From positions 2,790,001-2,854,000 of the forward strand of contig NZ_CP040786.1 of NCBI RefSeq assembly GCF_021922925.1: a stretch of DNA of 64,000 nucleotides, given 5' to 3'. Position numbers and translations under genes: made by a program. This DNA comes from Clavibacter phaseoli. Lineage in GTDB: Bacteria; Actinomycetota; Actinomycetes; Actinomycetales; Microbacteriaceae. The notes under the pieces were generated by a model. The model searched no databases and was not told where the DNA came from. It was given only the letters and a program-made list of their open reading frames with translations. Of this stretch, positions 30,403-39,258 are shown one piece after another. The stretch's first letter is position 1; each line of letters starts with the position of its first letter.

Positions 30403-31620
30403 ATGAGGATCGCGTTCGTCTCGCTGCACACGTCGCCGATCCAGAAGCCCAGCACGGGCGACGCCGGCGGGCTCAACGTCTACCTGCTGGAGCTCGCGCG
30501 GAGCCTCGGCCGGCAGGGGCACGAGGTGCAGCTGATCACGCGCGCCACGGATCCGGCGGACCCCGCCGTGCTCCCCGTCGCGCCGGGCGTCGAGCTGCGC
30601 TCGCTGCGGGCGGGGCCGGTCGGGCCGCTCGCCAAGGAGGAGCTGCCCGGGATCACGGGTGCCTTCGCCGACGCGCTCGCCGCGCTGCCGCCGGCGGACG
30701 TCGTGCACGCGCACTACTGGCTGTCGGCCGTCGCGGCGCTGCCGGTCGCGCGCGCGTGGGGCGTGCCGCACGTGCTGACGCTGCATTCGGTCTCCGCGGG
30801 CAAGAACCGCCGGCTCGTGGCGGGGGACACCCCGGAGCCGGAGTCGCGGCTCGCCGACGAGGGGCGGCTCGTGCGCGCGTCCGACCTCGTGATCTCGTCG
30901 GCGGAGTCGGAGAGGCGGCTGCTCGTGGAGGCGTACGACGCGGATCCCGCGGCCGTGCACGTCGTGGCGCCGGGCGTGGAGGAGGCGTTCCTGCGGGAGC
31001 CGTCGCGGCGCGACGGTGGCGGGCGGGTGCGGATCGTCCTGCTCGGGCGGATCCAGCCGCTCAAGGGGCAGGACGTCGCGCTGCGGGCCCTCGCCCTGCT
31101 GGATCCCGCGACCAGGCCCCTGCTCGTGATCGCCGGCGGGGTCTCACCCGGGCGGGACGCGTACGCGGCGAGCCTGCACGCGCTCGTGCGCTCGCTCGGC
31201 CTCGAGGACGACGTCGTCTTCGCGGGCGCGCTCGACCGGGCCGCGACAGCGCGGACGCTCGCCGGCGCGCACCTCGCGCTCATGCCGTCGGCCGCGGAGA
31301 CCTACGGGCTAGTGGCGCTCGAGGCGGCGGCGTGCGGCACGCCCGTCGTCGCGTCGCGGACGGAGGGGCTCGTGGACTCCGTGCGCGAGGGCGTGAGCGG
31401 CGTGTTCGTGCCGACGCGGGATCCCGCCGACTGGGCCCGGGCGATCCGCGAGCTGCTCGCCGACCGGCCCGCCCTCGCGCGGCTCTCGGCCTCCGCGCGG
31501 GCGCACGCGGCGCGGCACACGTGGGACGTCGCGGCGGCGGACGTGGCGGAGGAGTACCGGGCGCTGCGGGAGCGCGGCGCCGCGGGGCGCGCGGAACAGG
31601 GCGCGGGCGCTCGGGACTGA
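30403..31620 (+). CDS. GT4 family glycosyltransferase (MshA-like)
   Basis: A 405-aa retaining GT-B glycosyltransferase. The N-terminus MRIAFVSLHTSPIQKP...[24 protein letters not shown] resembles MshA (mycothiol pathway) and sucrose-phosphate synthase-like enzymes. Further motifs: VVHAHYWLSAVAALPVA, LLGRIQPLKGQDVALRA and the E-x7-E signature in ETYGLVALEAAACGTPVV. MshA is a possibility, since this phylum uses mycothiol, but no other mycothiol gene is nearby. It converges with the glycerate kinase gene. Confidence 0.82.
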   Translation: MRIAFVSLHTSPIQKPSTGDAGGLNVYLLELARSLGRQGHEVQLITRATDPADPAVLPVAPGVELRSLRAGPVGPLAKEELPGITGAFADALAALPPADVVHAHYWLSAVAALPVARAWGVPHVLTLHSVSAGKNRRLVAGDTPEPESRLADEGRLVRASDLVISSAESERRLLVEAYDADPAAVHVVAPGVEEAFLREPSRRDGGGRVRIVLLGRIQPLKGQDVALRALALLDPATRPLLVIAGGVSPGRDAYAASLHALVRSLGLEDDVVFAGALDRAATARTLAGAHLALMPSAAETYGLVALEAAACGTPVVASRTEGLVDSVREGVSGVFVPTRDPADWARAIRELLADRPALARLSASARAHAARHTWDVAAADVAEEYRALRERGAAGRAEQGAGARD

Positions 31621-31654
31621 GGCCGGGCGGCGGGCGCGTGCCGGCCTGCCTCCC

Positions 31655-32770
31655 TCAGCCCACCCACTCGCGCCCGCGCGCCACGTCCTCCGCGGCGCGC
31701 TCGAGCCAGGTGACGGCGTCCGCGCGCGCGGCGTCCGTGGATCCGGCGAGGTCGGTGAGGGAGCGCGCGGCCGCGAACCCGTCGGTGGGGGCCGCGACGG
31801 CACCGGCCACGAGGATCGCCGCGGTCGCGTGCGCCCGGGCGAGGTCGAGCACGTGCGAGGCGACCTTGCCCGTCCGCGACTGCGCGTCGAAGCGGCCCTC
31901 GCCCGTGATGACGACGTCGGTGCCCGCGACGAGGCCGGCCAGACCGATCGCGTCGGCTACGCCGGCGGATCCGGATCCCACGACGGCGCCCCACGCGACG
32001 AGGCCTGCCGCGGTGCCGCCCGCCGCGCCTGCGCCCGGGGCGGCCGGATCCACGCCGAGCAGCCCGGCGAGGTGGGCGAGGCCGGCGTCGAGCGCGCGGA
32101 CGTCCGCCGGGGTCGCGCCCTTCTGCGGACCGTAGACGGCGGCGGCGCCCGCGGGCCCGGTGAGGGGCGCGGAGACGTCGCCGAGGATCACCGCACCGCC
32201 CGCCGGCAGCGGCAGGAGCCCGGCGAGGTCCAGCGAGGCGATGCCCGCGAGCGCGCCGCCGCCGTCGCCGGCCGGGGAGCCGTCGGCGCGCACAGCTCGG
32301 GCGCCCAGCTCCCGGAGCGCGCCGACGCCGCCGTCCGTCGACGAGCTGCCGCCGAGCGCGAGCAGCAGCCGCGGGACGCCGGAGTCGACCGCCGCGCGGA
32401 TCGCCTGGCCGAAGCCGCGGGTGTGCGCGGTGAGCGGGCGGAGCGGATCCAGCAGCGTGATCCCGCTCGTCGACGCGACCTCCACGACGCCCGTGCCGTC
32501 GGGCAGCAGGAGCCAGTGCGCGTCCACCGGCCGGTCGTCGGGCCCGGTGACGCGGACGGGGACGCGTCGGGCGCCCGGGACGGCCGCCGCGAGCACGTCG
32601 AGCGTGCCCTGCCCGCCGTCGGCCATGGGCGCGACCACCACGTGGTCGCCGGGTCGGGCGCGGAGCCAGCCGCGGCGGAGGGCCCGGGCGGCCTCGACGG
32701 CGGTCGCGGATCCGGTGAGGGAGTCGGGCGCCATGACGACGCGCAGCGGGTGGGGAGCGGCGGTGCTCAT
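31655..32770 (-). CDS. Glycerate kinase
   Basis: A 371-aa kinase of the GarK/GlxK family that phosphorylates glycerate with ATP. It has VVMAPDSLTGSATAVEAARALRRG, APMADGGQGTLDVL (family DGGEGT motif), ALGGSSSTDGGVGAL and TDVVITGEGRFDAQSRTGK. Upstream, CAGACT ends 6 nt before the ATG at 32770, a weaker leaderless -10. It shares orientation with the following ROK kinase. Confidence 0.9.
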   Translation of the reverse strand: MSTAAPHPLRVVMAPDSLTGSATAVEAARALRRGWLRARPGDHVVVAPMADGGQGTLDVLAAAVPGARRVPVRVTGPDDRPVDAHWLLLPDGTGVVEVASTSGITLLDPLRPLTAHTRGFGQAIRAAVDSGVPRLLLALGGSSSTDGGVGALRELGARAVRADGSPAGDGGGALAGIASLDLAGLLPLPAGGAVILGDVSAPLTGPAGAAAVYGPQKGATPADVRALDAGLAHLAGLLGVDPAAPGAGAAGGTAAGLVAWGAVVGSGSAGVADAIGLAGLVAGTDVVITGEGRFDAQSRTGKVASHVLDLARAHATAAILVAGAVAAPTDGFAAARSLTDLAGSTDAARADAVTWLERAAEDVARGREWVG

Positions 32771-32816
32771 GCTGCCAGTCTGCCGGACGGGGTCGTGCCC
32801 GGAGGGCGTCGCCGGA

Positions 32817-33701
32817 TCAGTCGGGCGCGACGCCCGCCCGGTGCGCGAGCAGCGCCGCGCCGACCAGCCCGGCGTCGTTTCCCCGGCTCGCCGCGATGAT
32901 CTCGGTGTCGAGGTGCAGGAACCCGGAGAAGCGCGCGAACTCGTGGGCGGCGGCGCCGCCCACCACGATGAGGTCGGGCGACATGATGGACTCGAGGTGC
33001 CGGTAGTACCGCTCCAGCCGGGCGGCCCACTCCTCGAACGTCAGCCCCTCGCGGCGCACGGCGGAGAACGCCGCCTGCATCTCGTAGTCGCCGCCGTCGA
33101 TGTGGACGTGGCCGAGCTCGCTGTTCGGGATCAGCGTGCCGTCGTGGAGCAGCGCCGTGCCGATGCCGGTGCCGAGCGTGGTGAGGATCACGAGGCCGCC
33201 GCGGCCCTGCAGCACGCCGTACTCGAGCTCCGCCACCCCGGCGGCGTCGGCGTCGTTGACGGTGAGCACGTCGATCCCGCTGCGCTCGCGGATCGCGGTG
33301 CGCGCGTCCATGCCGAGCCAGCGGTCGGAGATGTGGGCGGAGGAGCGCACGATCCCCTTCCGCACGATGCCGGGGACGCCGACGCCCACGGGCAGGTCCT
33401 CGTCCGGCGTGAGCTCCAGCACGATCTCGGCGATCACGTCCGCGATGTCCTCGGGCTCGCCGCCGACGGGCTTCGCGACGGTCATGCGCTCGGTGAGCCG
33501 GATCCCCGTCGTGACGTCGACGATGCCCGCCTTGAGCGTCGTGCCGCCGATGTCGATGCCGAGCGCCAGCCGGTCACGGCGGGCGAGGGCGGCCTCGGCG
33601 CCGTCGGGGGCGGCGACGACGGCGCGGTCGACGGGGATGAAGCCGAGGGCCGCCCGGCCGTCGTCGGAGGCGGGCCGCGGCGCGGTCTCGGGCTGGGGCA
33701 C
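32817..33701 (-). CDS. ppgK: ROK kinase, polyphosphate glucokinase-like
   Basis: A 294-aa sugar kinase with the ROK ATP-binding motif GIDIGGTTLKAGIVD (48 on), VPGIVRKGIV and the glucose-binding ELGHVHIDGG. TTLGTGIGTALLHDGTLIPN and EEWAARLERYYRHLESIMSPDLIVVGG closely resemble actinobacterial polyphosphate/ATP glucokinases. The GTG at 33701 is chosen for GAGAGG upstream, although it leaves about 45 non-conserved residues before the core. Phosphate-donor choice cannot be seen. Confidence 0.85.
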   Translation of the reverse strand: MPQPETAPRPASDDGRAALGFIPVDRAVVAAPDGAEAALARRDRLALGIDIGGTTLKAGIVDVTTGIRLTERMTVAKPVGGEPEDIADVIAEIVLELTPDEDLPVGVGVPGIVRKGIVRSSAHISDRWLGMDARTAIRERSGIDVLTVNDADAAGVAELEYGVLQGRGGLVILTTLGTGIGTALLHDGTLIPNSELGHVHIDGGDYEMQAAFSAVRREGLTFEEWAARLERYYRHLESIMSPDLIVVGGAAAHEFARFSGFLHLDTEIIAASRGNDAGLVGAALLAHRAGVAPD

Positions 33702-33814
33702 GGCGGGGCCTCTCGGTTGCGGTTTGCGGGGCGCGGATGCGCGGCGGACGGGGCGGCGGATCGGGCGGACCCGGCCCGCGGACCCGGGGCCGTCGGCCGC
33801 GGGGCCGCCGCGCC

Positions 33815-33931
33815 TCAGAACGCCCGGTTCGCGTAGACGATCCCGCAGGCCACGCCCACGGCGCAGACGACCGCGAGCCCGACGACCGCACCGGCCGCCG
33901 CGGCGGCCAGACGGGGGAGGGGACTCGTCAC
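33815..33931 (-). CDS. Possible 38-aa single-pass membrane protein
   Basis: A short GTG-started frame encodes VTSPLPRLAA, then an alanine/valine-rich hydrophobic stretch (AAAGAVVGLAVVCAVGVACG), and ends IVYANRAF. One membrane helix is predicted with an inside-positive N-terminus. It lies between ppgK and the divergent DUF308 gene, with a TAGGCT -10-like element just upstream on the same strand. Homology is unknown. Confidence 0.4.
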   Translation of the reverse strand: MTSPLPRLAAAAAGAVVGLAVVCAVGVACGIVYANRAF

Positions 33932-34006
33932 GCGTCGAGCCTAGGCCAGCCCGGGGGGACCGTCGCCGTGGCGCCCGGCCGAGCATCCGCCCAGGAACCC
34001 ACCGAG

Positions 34007-34012
34007 TAGGCT
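34007..34012 (+). promoter_or_regulatory. Leaderless -10 for DUF308-like gene
   Basis: TAGGCT ends 7 nt before the ATG at 34020. A second start, GTG at 34038, lies downstream. Confidence 0.55.
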
Positions 34013-34019
34013 GGCCCGG

Positions 34020-34694
34020 ATGGAGAGAGAGGCTGCCGTGTCCGAGGACGAGCTGACGTTCCGGGCGGCGTACTGGCCCGTGCTCCTCCTGCGCGCACTG
34101 CCCGCCCTCGCGCTCGCCGCGTTCATCACCTTCTCCAGCGACCACTCCCCGGCCCTCGGCCTCGTGGCGTTCGGGCTCTTCGCGATCCTCTCCGGCCTGA
34201 TCACCGCGGGCCTCGGCAGCCGGGCCCTCCGCGGTCCGGCCGCGCGCCTGCGCACGAGCGCCGTCGCGCAGGGCGCCCTGACGGTCGTGGCCGGCGTCGC
34301 CGCGCTGCTCGCCCGGGACGGGGGCGTCCTCGTCCTCCTCTACGTCGTCAGCGTCTGGGCCGTCGTCACCGGATTCCTGGAGCTCGTCGCCGGCCTGCGC
34401 TCGCGCGGCCGCGTGCCGGGCGCCACCGACGCGATCACCGTCGGCGCGCTCACCGTCGTCCTCGCCGTCGCGTTCCTCCTCGTGCCGCCGGACCTCGTCG
34501 TCCAGTACGGCGGGGTCGAGCAGCGCGAGGGCCAGCTCACCGCGCCCGTCGTGGCCGTCGGCCTCCTGGGCGCCTACGCGGCGATCGTCGGGGTCTTCCT
34601 GGTCATCGCCGCCCTGAGCATGAAATGGGGCACCTCCACGCCCACCGCGACCTCCGCGGCGGACGCCCCCCGGACCACCGAGAGCGCGAGCTGA
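34020..34694 (+). CDS. HdeD/DUF308-like membrane protein
   Basis: A 224-aa protein with about six membrane helices (for example RALPALALAAFITF, LVAFGLFAILSGLITAG, VLVLLYVVSVWAVVTGFLELVAGL, AITVGALTVVLAVAFLLV). The pattern of repeated FLELVAGLRSR-type turns resembles HdeD/DUF308 proteins, which are linked to acid stress in enterobacteria. Role here is unknown. It is followed after 2 nt by a second small membrane protein. Confidence 0.7.
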   Translation: MEREAAVSEDELTFRAAYWPVLLLRALPALALAAFITFSSDHSPALGLVAFGLFAILSGLITAGLGSRALRGPAARLRTSAVAQGALTVVAGVAALLARDGGVLVLLYVVSVWAVVTGFLELVAGLRSRGRVPGATDAITVGALTVVLAVAFLLVPPDLVVQYGGVEQREGQLTAPVVAVGLLGAYAAIVGVFLVIAALSMKWGTSTPTATSAADAPRTTESAS

Positions 34695-34696
34695 CC

Positions 34697-34966
34697 GTGA
34701 CTTCCAACATCCGCAAGGACCGCATGCGCCCCGCCGAGCTGCTCGGCATCGCGGCGGCGCTCGCCGCGTTCGTCGGCCTGATCGTGGCGCTCAGCACCCG
34801 GCCGGGCGACGCGCAGTCGTGGACGGTCGTGGTCGTCTTCACGGGCGTCGCGTTCATCGGCGCCCTCGTGATGCTCGCCATGCTCGCGCTGTCGTTCAAG
34901 CCGAACCGCGACGAGCTGCAGGACATGGACGAGCAGGACTACCCGGATCGGCCCACGCGGCACTGA
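34697..34966 (+). CDS. Small two-helix membrane protein
   Basis: An 89-aa protein with two membrane helices (ELLGIAAALAAFVGLIVAL and VVVVFTGVAFIGALVMLAMLAL) and an acidic C-terminus ending DEQDYPDRPTRH. GTG start at 34697, 2 nt after the previous stop, so the pair is translationally coupled. No recognised domain. Converges with purB. Confidence 0.75.
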   Translation: MTSNIRKDRMRPAELLGIAAALAAFVGLIVALSTRPGDAQSWTVVVVFTGVAFIGALVMLAMLALSFKPNRDELQDMDEQDYPDRPTRH

Positions 34967-35050
34967 GCCGCCTGGATCGGACCGTTCCGCGTCAGACCGT
35001 TCCGCTGACGGCGCCGGGTCCCCCGCCTCGACGGGGATCCCGGACGGACC

Positions 35051-36433
35051 TCAGAGGATGTGGTCGACCAGCTGCGAGGCGAGCCCCGCGTACCCGGCAG
35101 GGGTCAGTTCGAGCAGCCGCGCCTTCGCCTCGTCCCCGATGTCGAGCCCGGACACGAACGCCCGCATCTCGTCGCGCCCGACGCGCTTGCCGCGCGTGAG
35201 CTCCTTGAGGACCGCGTACGGGTCGCTGATGGAGCTGCGCCCGGCGACGATCTCCGCGCGGATGACCGTCTGGATCGCCTCGCCGAGGATCTCCCAGTTC
35301 GCGTCGAGGTCGGCCGCGAGCAGCGCCCGGTCGACGTCGATCTCGAGGAGCCCGCGTCCGATGTTGTCGAGCGCGAGCAGCGAGTGCCCGAGGGCGACGC
35401 CGACGTTGCGCTGCGTCGTGGAGTCGGTGAGGTCGCGCTGGAGGCGCGAGGTGACGAGCGTGGACGCGAGCGAGTCGAGCAGCGCGTCGGACAGCTCGAG
35501 GTTCGCCTCGGCGTTCTCGAACCGGATGGGGTTGATCTTGTGCGGCATCGTCGACGACCCGGTCGCGCCCGCCTGCGGGATCTGCCGGAAGTAGCCCATG
35601 GAGATGTAGGTCCACACGTCGGTGCAGAGGTTGTGCAGCACCCGGTTGACGTGCGCGATGCGCGTGTAGAGCTCCGCCTGCCAGTCGTGCGACTCGATCT
35701 GCGTGGTGAGCGGGTTCCACACGAGGCCCAGGCCCGTCACGAAGGCGCGCGACTCGGCGGGCCAGTCGACGGCGGCGTCGGCGGCGAGGTGCGCCGCGAA
35801 CGTGCCCGTCGCGCCGCTGAACTTGCCGAGGACCTCGACGTCCTCCACGTCGGCCCGCAGGCGCTCGAGCCGGTGCACGAACACCGCGAGCTCCTTGCCG
35901 AGCGTGCTGGGCGTGGCCGGCTGCCCGTGCGTGCGCGACAGCATGGCGTCGTCGCGGAAGAGGAGGGCCCGCTCGCGGAGCGCGCCGATGACGGAGACGA
36001 GCTTGGGGAGCCAGACCTCGCGCACGGCCCGGTCGATGACGAGCGCGTAGGAGAGGTTGTTGATGTCCTCGCTCGTGCACGCGAAGTGCGTGAGCTCGGC
36101 GACGTGCCCGAGGCCGAGCTCCTCCAGGCGGTCGCGCACGAAGTACTCGACGGCCTTCACGTCGTGCCGGGTGACGGCCTCGACGCGGGCGAGCGCGTCG
36201 ATCTGCTCCTGCCCGAAGCCCGCGACGACCTCGCGCAGCGCCGCCTTCTGCGCGTCCGTGAACGGCGAGGAGGAGAGGAGCGACCGGTCGGTGAGGTGGA
36301 TGAGCCACTCGATCTCGACGTGGATGCGCGCCCGGTTGAGGCCCGCCTCCGAGAGGTGCTCGCCGAGCTCGGTGACGACGGGGGCGTAGCGGCCGTCGAG
36401 GGGGCTCAGCACCTGCGGGGGCAACGGGCTCAT
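35051..36433 (-). CDS. purB: Adenylosuccinate lyase
   Basis: PurB (460 aa) cleaves SAICAR and adenylosuccinate in purine synthesis. It is the E. coli-like form: LSPLDGRYAPVV, HFACTSEDINNLSYAL, SRTHGQPATPSTLGKE and the signature GSSTMPHKINPIRFENAEAN. The ATG at 36433 follows AGGAG. Its start is 13 nt after the phosphatase stop, so the two genes are probably co-transcribed. Confidence 0.96.
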   Translation of the reverse strand: MSPLPPQVLSPLDGRYAPVVTELGEHLSEAGLNRARIHVEIEWLIHLTDRSLLSSSPFTDAQKAALREVVAGFGQEQIDALARVEAVTRHDVKAVEYFVRDRLEELGLGHVAELTHFACTSEDINNLSYALVIDRAVREVWLPKLVSVIGALRERALLFRDDAMLSRTHGQPATPSTLGKELAVFVHRLERLRADVEDVEVLGKFSGATGTFAAHLAADAAVDWPAESRAFVTGLGLVWNPLTTQIESHDWQAELYTRIAHVNRVLHNLCTDVWTYISMGYFRQIPQAGATGSSTMPHKINPIRFENAEANLELSDALLDSLASTLVTSRLQRDLTDSTTQRNVGVALGHSLLALDNIGRGLLEIDVDRALLAADLDANWEILGEAIQTVIRAEIVAGRSSISDPYAVLKELTRGKRVGRDEMRAFVSGLDIGDEAKARLLELTPAGYAGLASQLVDHIL

Positions 36434-36446
36434 GCGGGGGGATCTC

Positions 36447-36974
36447 CTAGCTGGGGGGACGGATGCCGGGCTCCACCTGCGCGAGGAGGGCCCGGGCGGC
36501 ACGGTCTATCATCCCAAGAACCCGATCGAACATCGCCGCGTCCGTGTAGTACGGGTCGGGCACGTCCCGCAGGTGGGCCTGTGGAGGATCGAACGACAGC
36601 AGCAGGTGGATCTTCGCCCGGTCCGCCTCCGTCCGGGCCCACTGGCGCAGGGTCCGCTCCTGGCCGCGGTCGAACACGACCACCAGGTCGAGGTCGGGCA
36701 GCGTGTCCGGGTCGAACTGCTTGGCGCGGTGCGCGGATCCCGACAGGCCGTGCCGCTCGAGCGCCGCGAGCGTGCGCGCGTCCGCCTGCTCGCCCACGTG
36801 CCAGTCGCCCGTGCCGGCGCTCGTCACGGAGACGCGATCCGCGTGCCCGGCGCGCTGCACGAGGTCGCGGAAGACGACCTCCGCCATCGGGGAGCGGCAG
36901 ATGTTGCCGGTGCAGACGAAGGCGATCCGGAAGACGGGTGGGGCCGTCGGGTCCGGAGAGTCGGGGGCTCCCAT
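36447..36974 (-). CDS. Low-molecular-weight protein tyrosine phosphatase
   Basis: A 175-aa phosphatase with the P-loop VCTGNICRSPMAE (C21, R27) and the distal acid motif DPYY, both needed for catalysis. It is likely to dephosphorylate tyrosine in proteins; actinobacterial members are often linked to polysaccharide control or host interaction. CAGAAT ends 6 nt before the ATG at 36974, a possible leaderless -10. It precedes purB. Confidence 0.92.
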   Translation of the reverse strand: MGAPDSPDPTAPPVFRIAFVCTGNICRSPMAEVVFRDLVQRAGHADRVSVTSAGTGDWHVGEQADARTLAALERHGLSGSAHRAKQFDPDTLPDLDLVVVFDRGQERTLRQWARTEADRAKIHLLLSFDPPQAHLRDVPDPYYTDAAMFDRVLGMIDRAARALLAQVEPGIRPPS

Positions 36975-37105
36975 GCGCTCATTCTGTCGGCTGCGGTCCC
37001 TCCCCACACCCCCGTACTCGGCCCCGTCCCCCGGATCCGGCGTCCACCGGTCATCCCGCTCCGCCGCGTCGCACGATGCGGGGCGACGGGAGAGGACGGG
37101 ACGCG

Positions 37106-37423
37106 ATGCAGGAGCAGGTGAGCGGTTGGGGCGGCGATCCGCTCGCGGGGGCGGGGCGTGGGAGCGACAGCGCTCCCGGGCAGCTGCGCGCCGAGGCGCA
37201 GTCGCGGGCGCACGCGCTCGCCGTCCTCGCGGACGCGGTGGCGGAGACGCATCGCGGCATCGCGACCTGCCGGGACGATCCGTCGTGGTCCGGCCGGGCG
37301 CACGACGCGTTCGTCCGCGCGCTGGACGACCTCGCTGGCCGCGTGGCGCTCGCCGGGACCCTGCTCCACGACGCCCAGCGGGCAGCGGGATCCACGCCCG
37401 GCTGCTCCGGAGCGCACCCGTGA
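37106..37423 (+). CDS. WXG100-like small helical protein
   Basis: A 105-aa mostly helical protein. SAPGQLRAEAQSRAHALAVLADAVAETHRGIA is followed by DPSWSGRAHDAFVRALDDLAGRVA, so a W-x-G turn (SWSG, near 60) sits between two helices, as in ESX/WXG100 proteins. There is no signal peptide. Its stop overlaps the start of the next gene as GTGA, so the two are coupled. No type VII machinery is visible here, so secretion by ESX is an inference. Confidence 0.6.
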   Translation: MQEQVSGWGGDPLAGAGRGSDSAPGQLRAEAQSRAHALAVLADAVAETHRGIATCRDDPSWSGRAHDAFVRALDDLAGRVALAGTLLHDAQRAAGSTPGCSGAHP

Positions 37424-38784
37424 GCGGGCCGGCGATCCCGGGTCTCACCGTCACCGTGGGAGGCGGCACCGCGGTGGAGACGGACGACCTCGCGCGCATC
37501 GCCGCGCGGCTCGACGACGCGGGTGGGCGCCTGGACGACCACGCCCGCGCGCTCGCGCTGCCGCCGCTCGTGACCACGGTGACGGGCGACCACGACGCCG
37601 CGCTCGATCCGCCGCGGGGCCTCCTCTCGTCCGCCGCCCACGACGCGCGGGCGCTCGCCGCCGACCTGCGTCGCGTCGCCGCCGAGTACGCCGACGGGGA
37701 GCGGGACGTCGACCGCTGCGTGCGATCCGCGTCGGGCGACGGTGCGACGGATGCGGCCCGCCCGTCCCCGCATGGCCTCGGCGAGGAGCTCGTCCGCGTG
37801 GGGACCGACGGGCTACGGCTGCTGGGTGTCGGCGTCCTGCTCGCCCTCCACCCCGACGGGCCCGGCCGGGTCATGCTCCCCGGCGTCCTCCGCGACGCCG
37901 TCTCGGACGCCGCGGCCTCGGCCACGCGCTTCCTCCCGGGTCGCCCGGCCGTCGACGACGGCGTGCGCGAGACGACCGCGGGCCTCCTCGCCGCGCTGGG
38001 TGCCGTCGGCCTCCTGCGGGACGCGCCGGCGACCGTCCACGTCCGCCGTGACGCGATCCGCCCGGCGCCGTCGAGCCTGGGGGACCTCGCCGACCGGATC
38101 CCCGACCCGGTCCCCGGCGCCCCGCAGATGCGCGTCGAGGAGTACCGGGCGCCGGACGGGCGCCGCCGCTTCGTCGCGTACCTCGGCGGCATGGTGACGC
38201 TGGATCCGCGCACCGGGCGCGAGGACTTCGGACCGGCGTCGGCGGCCGAGGCGCTCGCGACCGAGGGCGGATCCGCCGTCCGCGCGGCCGAGACGGCGCT
38301 CCGCGAGGCGGGCGCGACCGCCGAGGACGAGGTCTACGTCGTCGGCTACTCGATGGGCGGGATCCTCGCCCGGTCGGTGGGCGACGCCCCGGGCTTCCAC
38401 GTCACCCACGAGCTCGCGTTCGGCTCCCCGGTCGGGCAGCTGCCGATCCGCCAGGGGATCGACGGCGTGGCGGTGGAGCACACGGACGACCTCGTCCCCG
38501 CGCTCGGCGGCGCGCGCCCGTCGGACGGCGACGCGGGCGACGACGTCGTGGTGCGGTCCCCGGCCTTCGACGCGACGGCACCGGCGGGCCCGCTGGACGC
38601 GCACGATCTGGGCACCTACCGGGCGACGGCGGCCGAGATGGACGCCTCGCGCTCCCCGCTCCTGGAGCGGGCGAGGGACGAGCTCCACGGGTTCCTCGAC
38701 GGGGCGACGCCGGTCGCGTCCCACCTCTACCGGGCCGAGCGGCCGATCCACGCCACGTCCAGCTCCTCGGGCGGTGGGATGTGA
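37420..38784 (+). CDS. Alpha/beta hydrolase (lipase-like) with helical N-terminus
   Basis: A 454-aa protein. Residues 20-100 form amphipathic helices (TDDLARIAARLDDAGGRLDD, HDARALAADLRRVAAEYADG) like a WXG/LXG targeting domain. A hydrophobic middle follows (about 130-200). The C-terminal part is an alpha/beta hydrolase with nucleophile elbow VVGYSMGG (S311); plausible acid D356 or D357 (EHTDDLVP) and His H395 (DAHDLGTY). No signal peptide is seen. Coupled to the WXG-like gene by a GTGA overlap. Substrate unknown. Confidence 0.65.
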   Translation: MSGPAIPGLTVTVGGGTAVETDDLARIAARLDDAGGRLDDHARALALPPLVTTVTGDHDAALDPPRGLLSSAAHDARALAADLRRVAAEYADGERDVDRCVRSASGDGATDAARPSPHGLGEELVRVGTDGLRLLGVGVLLALHPDGPGRVMLPGVLRDAVSDAAASATRFLPGRPAVDDGVRETTAGLLAALGAVGLLRDAPATVHVRRDAIRPAPSSLGDLADRIPDPVPGAPQMRVEEYRAPDGRRRFVAYLGGMVTLDPRTGREDFGPASAAEALATEGGSAVRAAETALREAGATAEDEVYVVGYSMGGILARSVGDAPGFHVTHELAFGSPVGQLPIRQGIDGVAVEHTDDLVPALGGARPSDGDAGDDVVVRSPAFDATAPAGPLDAHDLGTYRATAAEMDASRSPLLERARDELHGFLDGATPVASHLYRAERPIHATSSSSGGGM

Positions 38785-38792
38785 CGCGCGGG

Positions 38793-39188
38793 TCAGGCCC
38801 TCGAGGTCACCGGTCGGAGCACGAGGCCCACCAGCCAGCTGAAGAGCGCCATGAGCAGGGCGCCGAGCACGCCCCACCAGAAGCCCTCGACCGTGAGGCC
38901 GAAGCCGAGCGCGTCGGAGATCGCGGCCACGAGGAGGAAGAGCAGCCCGTTGACGATGAGCGCGATGAGACCGAGCGTGAGGACGTAGAGGGGGAACGCC
39001 ACGATGCGGATGGCGGTGCCGATCACGCCGTTCACGACGCCGAAGATCGCGCCGAGCAGCAGGTAGGTGAGCACGGTGGCCGTGGTGTCGCCCCGTTCGT
39101 AGGCGGTCACGACGGTGCCGGAGACGATGAGCGTGGTGAGCCAGAGCGCGACGGCGTTGACGACCACGCGGACGAGGAATCGGGGCAT
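38793..39188 (-). CDS. Four-helix membrane protein, phage_holin_4_2-like family
   Basis: A 131-aa membrane protein with four helices and short loops (VVVNAVALWLTTLIVSG, VLTYLLLGAIFGVVNGVIG, FPLYVLTLGLIALIVNGLLFLLVA, WWGVLGALLMALFSWLVGLVL). This matches the family named phage holin 4-2, which is widespread in non-phage contexts. It does not indicate a prophage. ATG at 39188; the stop faces the lipase gene 8 bp away. Confidence 0.82.
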   Translation of the reverse strand: MPRFLVRVVVNAVALWLTTLIVSGTVVTAYERGDTTATVLTYLLLGAIFGVVNGVIGTAIRIVAFPLYVLTLGLIALIVNGLLFLLVAAISDALGFGLTVEGFWWGVLGALLMALFSWLVGLVLRPVTSRA

Positions 39189-39246
39189 GCGCCGATCCTC
39201 GCAGACGCCGCCCCGGCGGACCATGGGCGCCGCGGCGGCCCGCCCG

Positions 39247-39252
39247 TAGAAT
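39247..39252 (+). promoter_or_regulatory. Leaderless -10 for hisC-like gene
   Basis: TAGAAT ends 6 nt before the GTG at 39259. Confidence 0.62.
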
Positions 39253-39258
39253 CGCCCG

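Noticed and set aside
34979..35010. GACCGTTCCGC repeated twice with CGTCAG/CTGACG
   Set aside because: Short and isolated; could be chance or a weak terminator.
38793..39188. Prophage remnant suggested by a holin-like protein
   Set aside because: The phage_holin_4_2 family is common outside phages and no phage gene is nearby.
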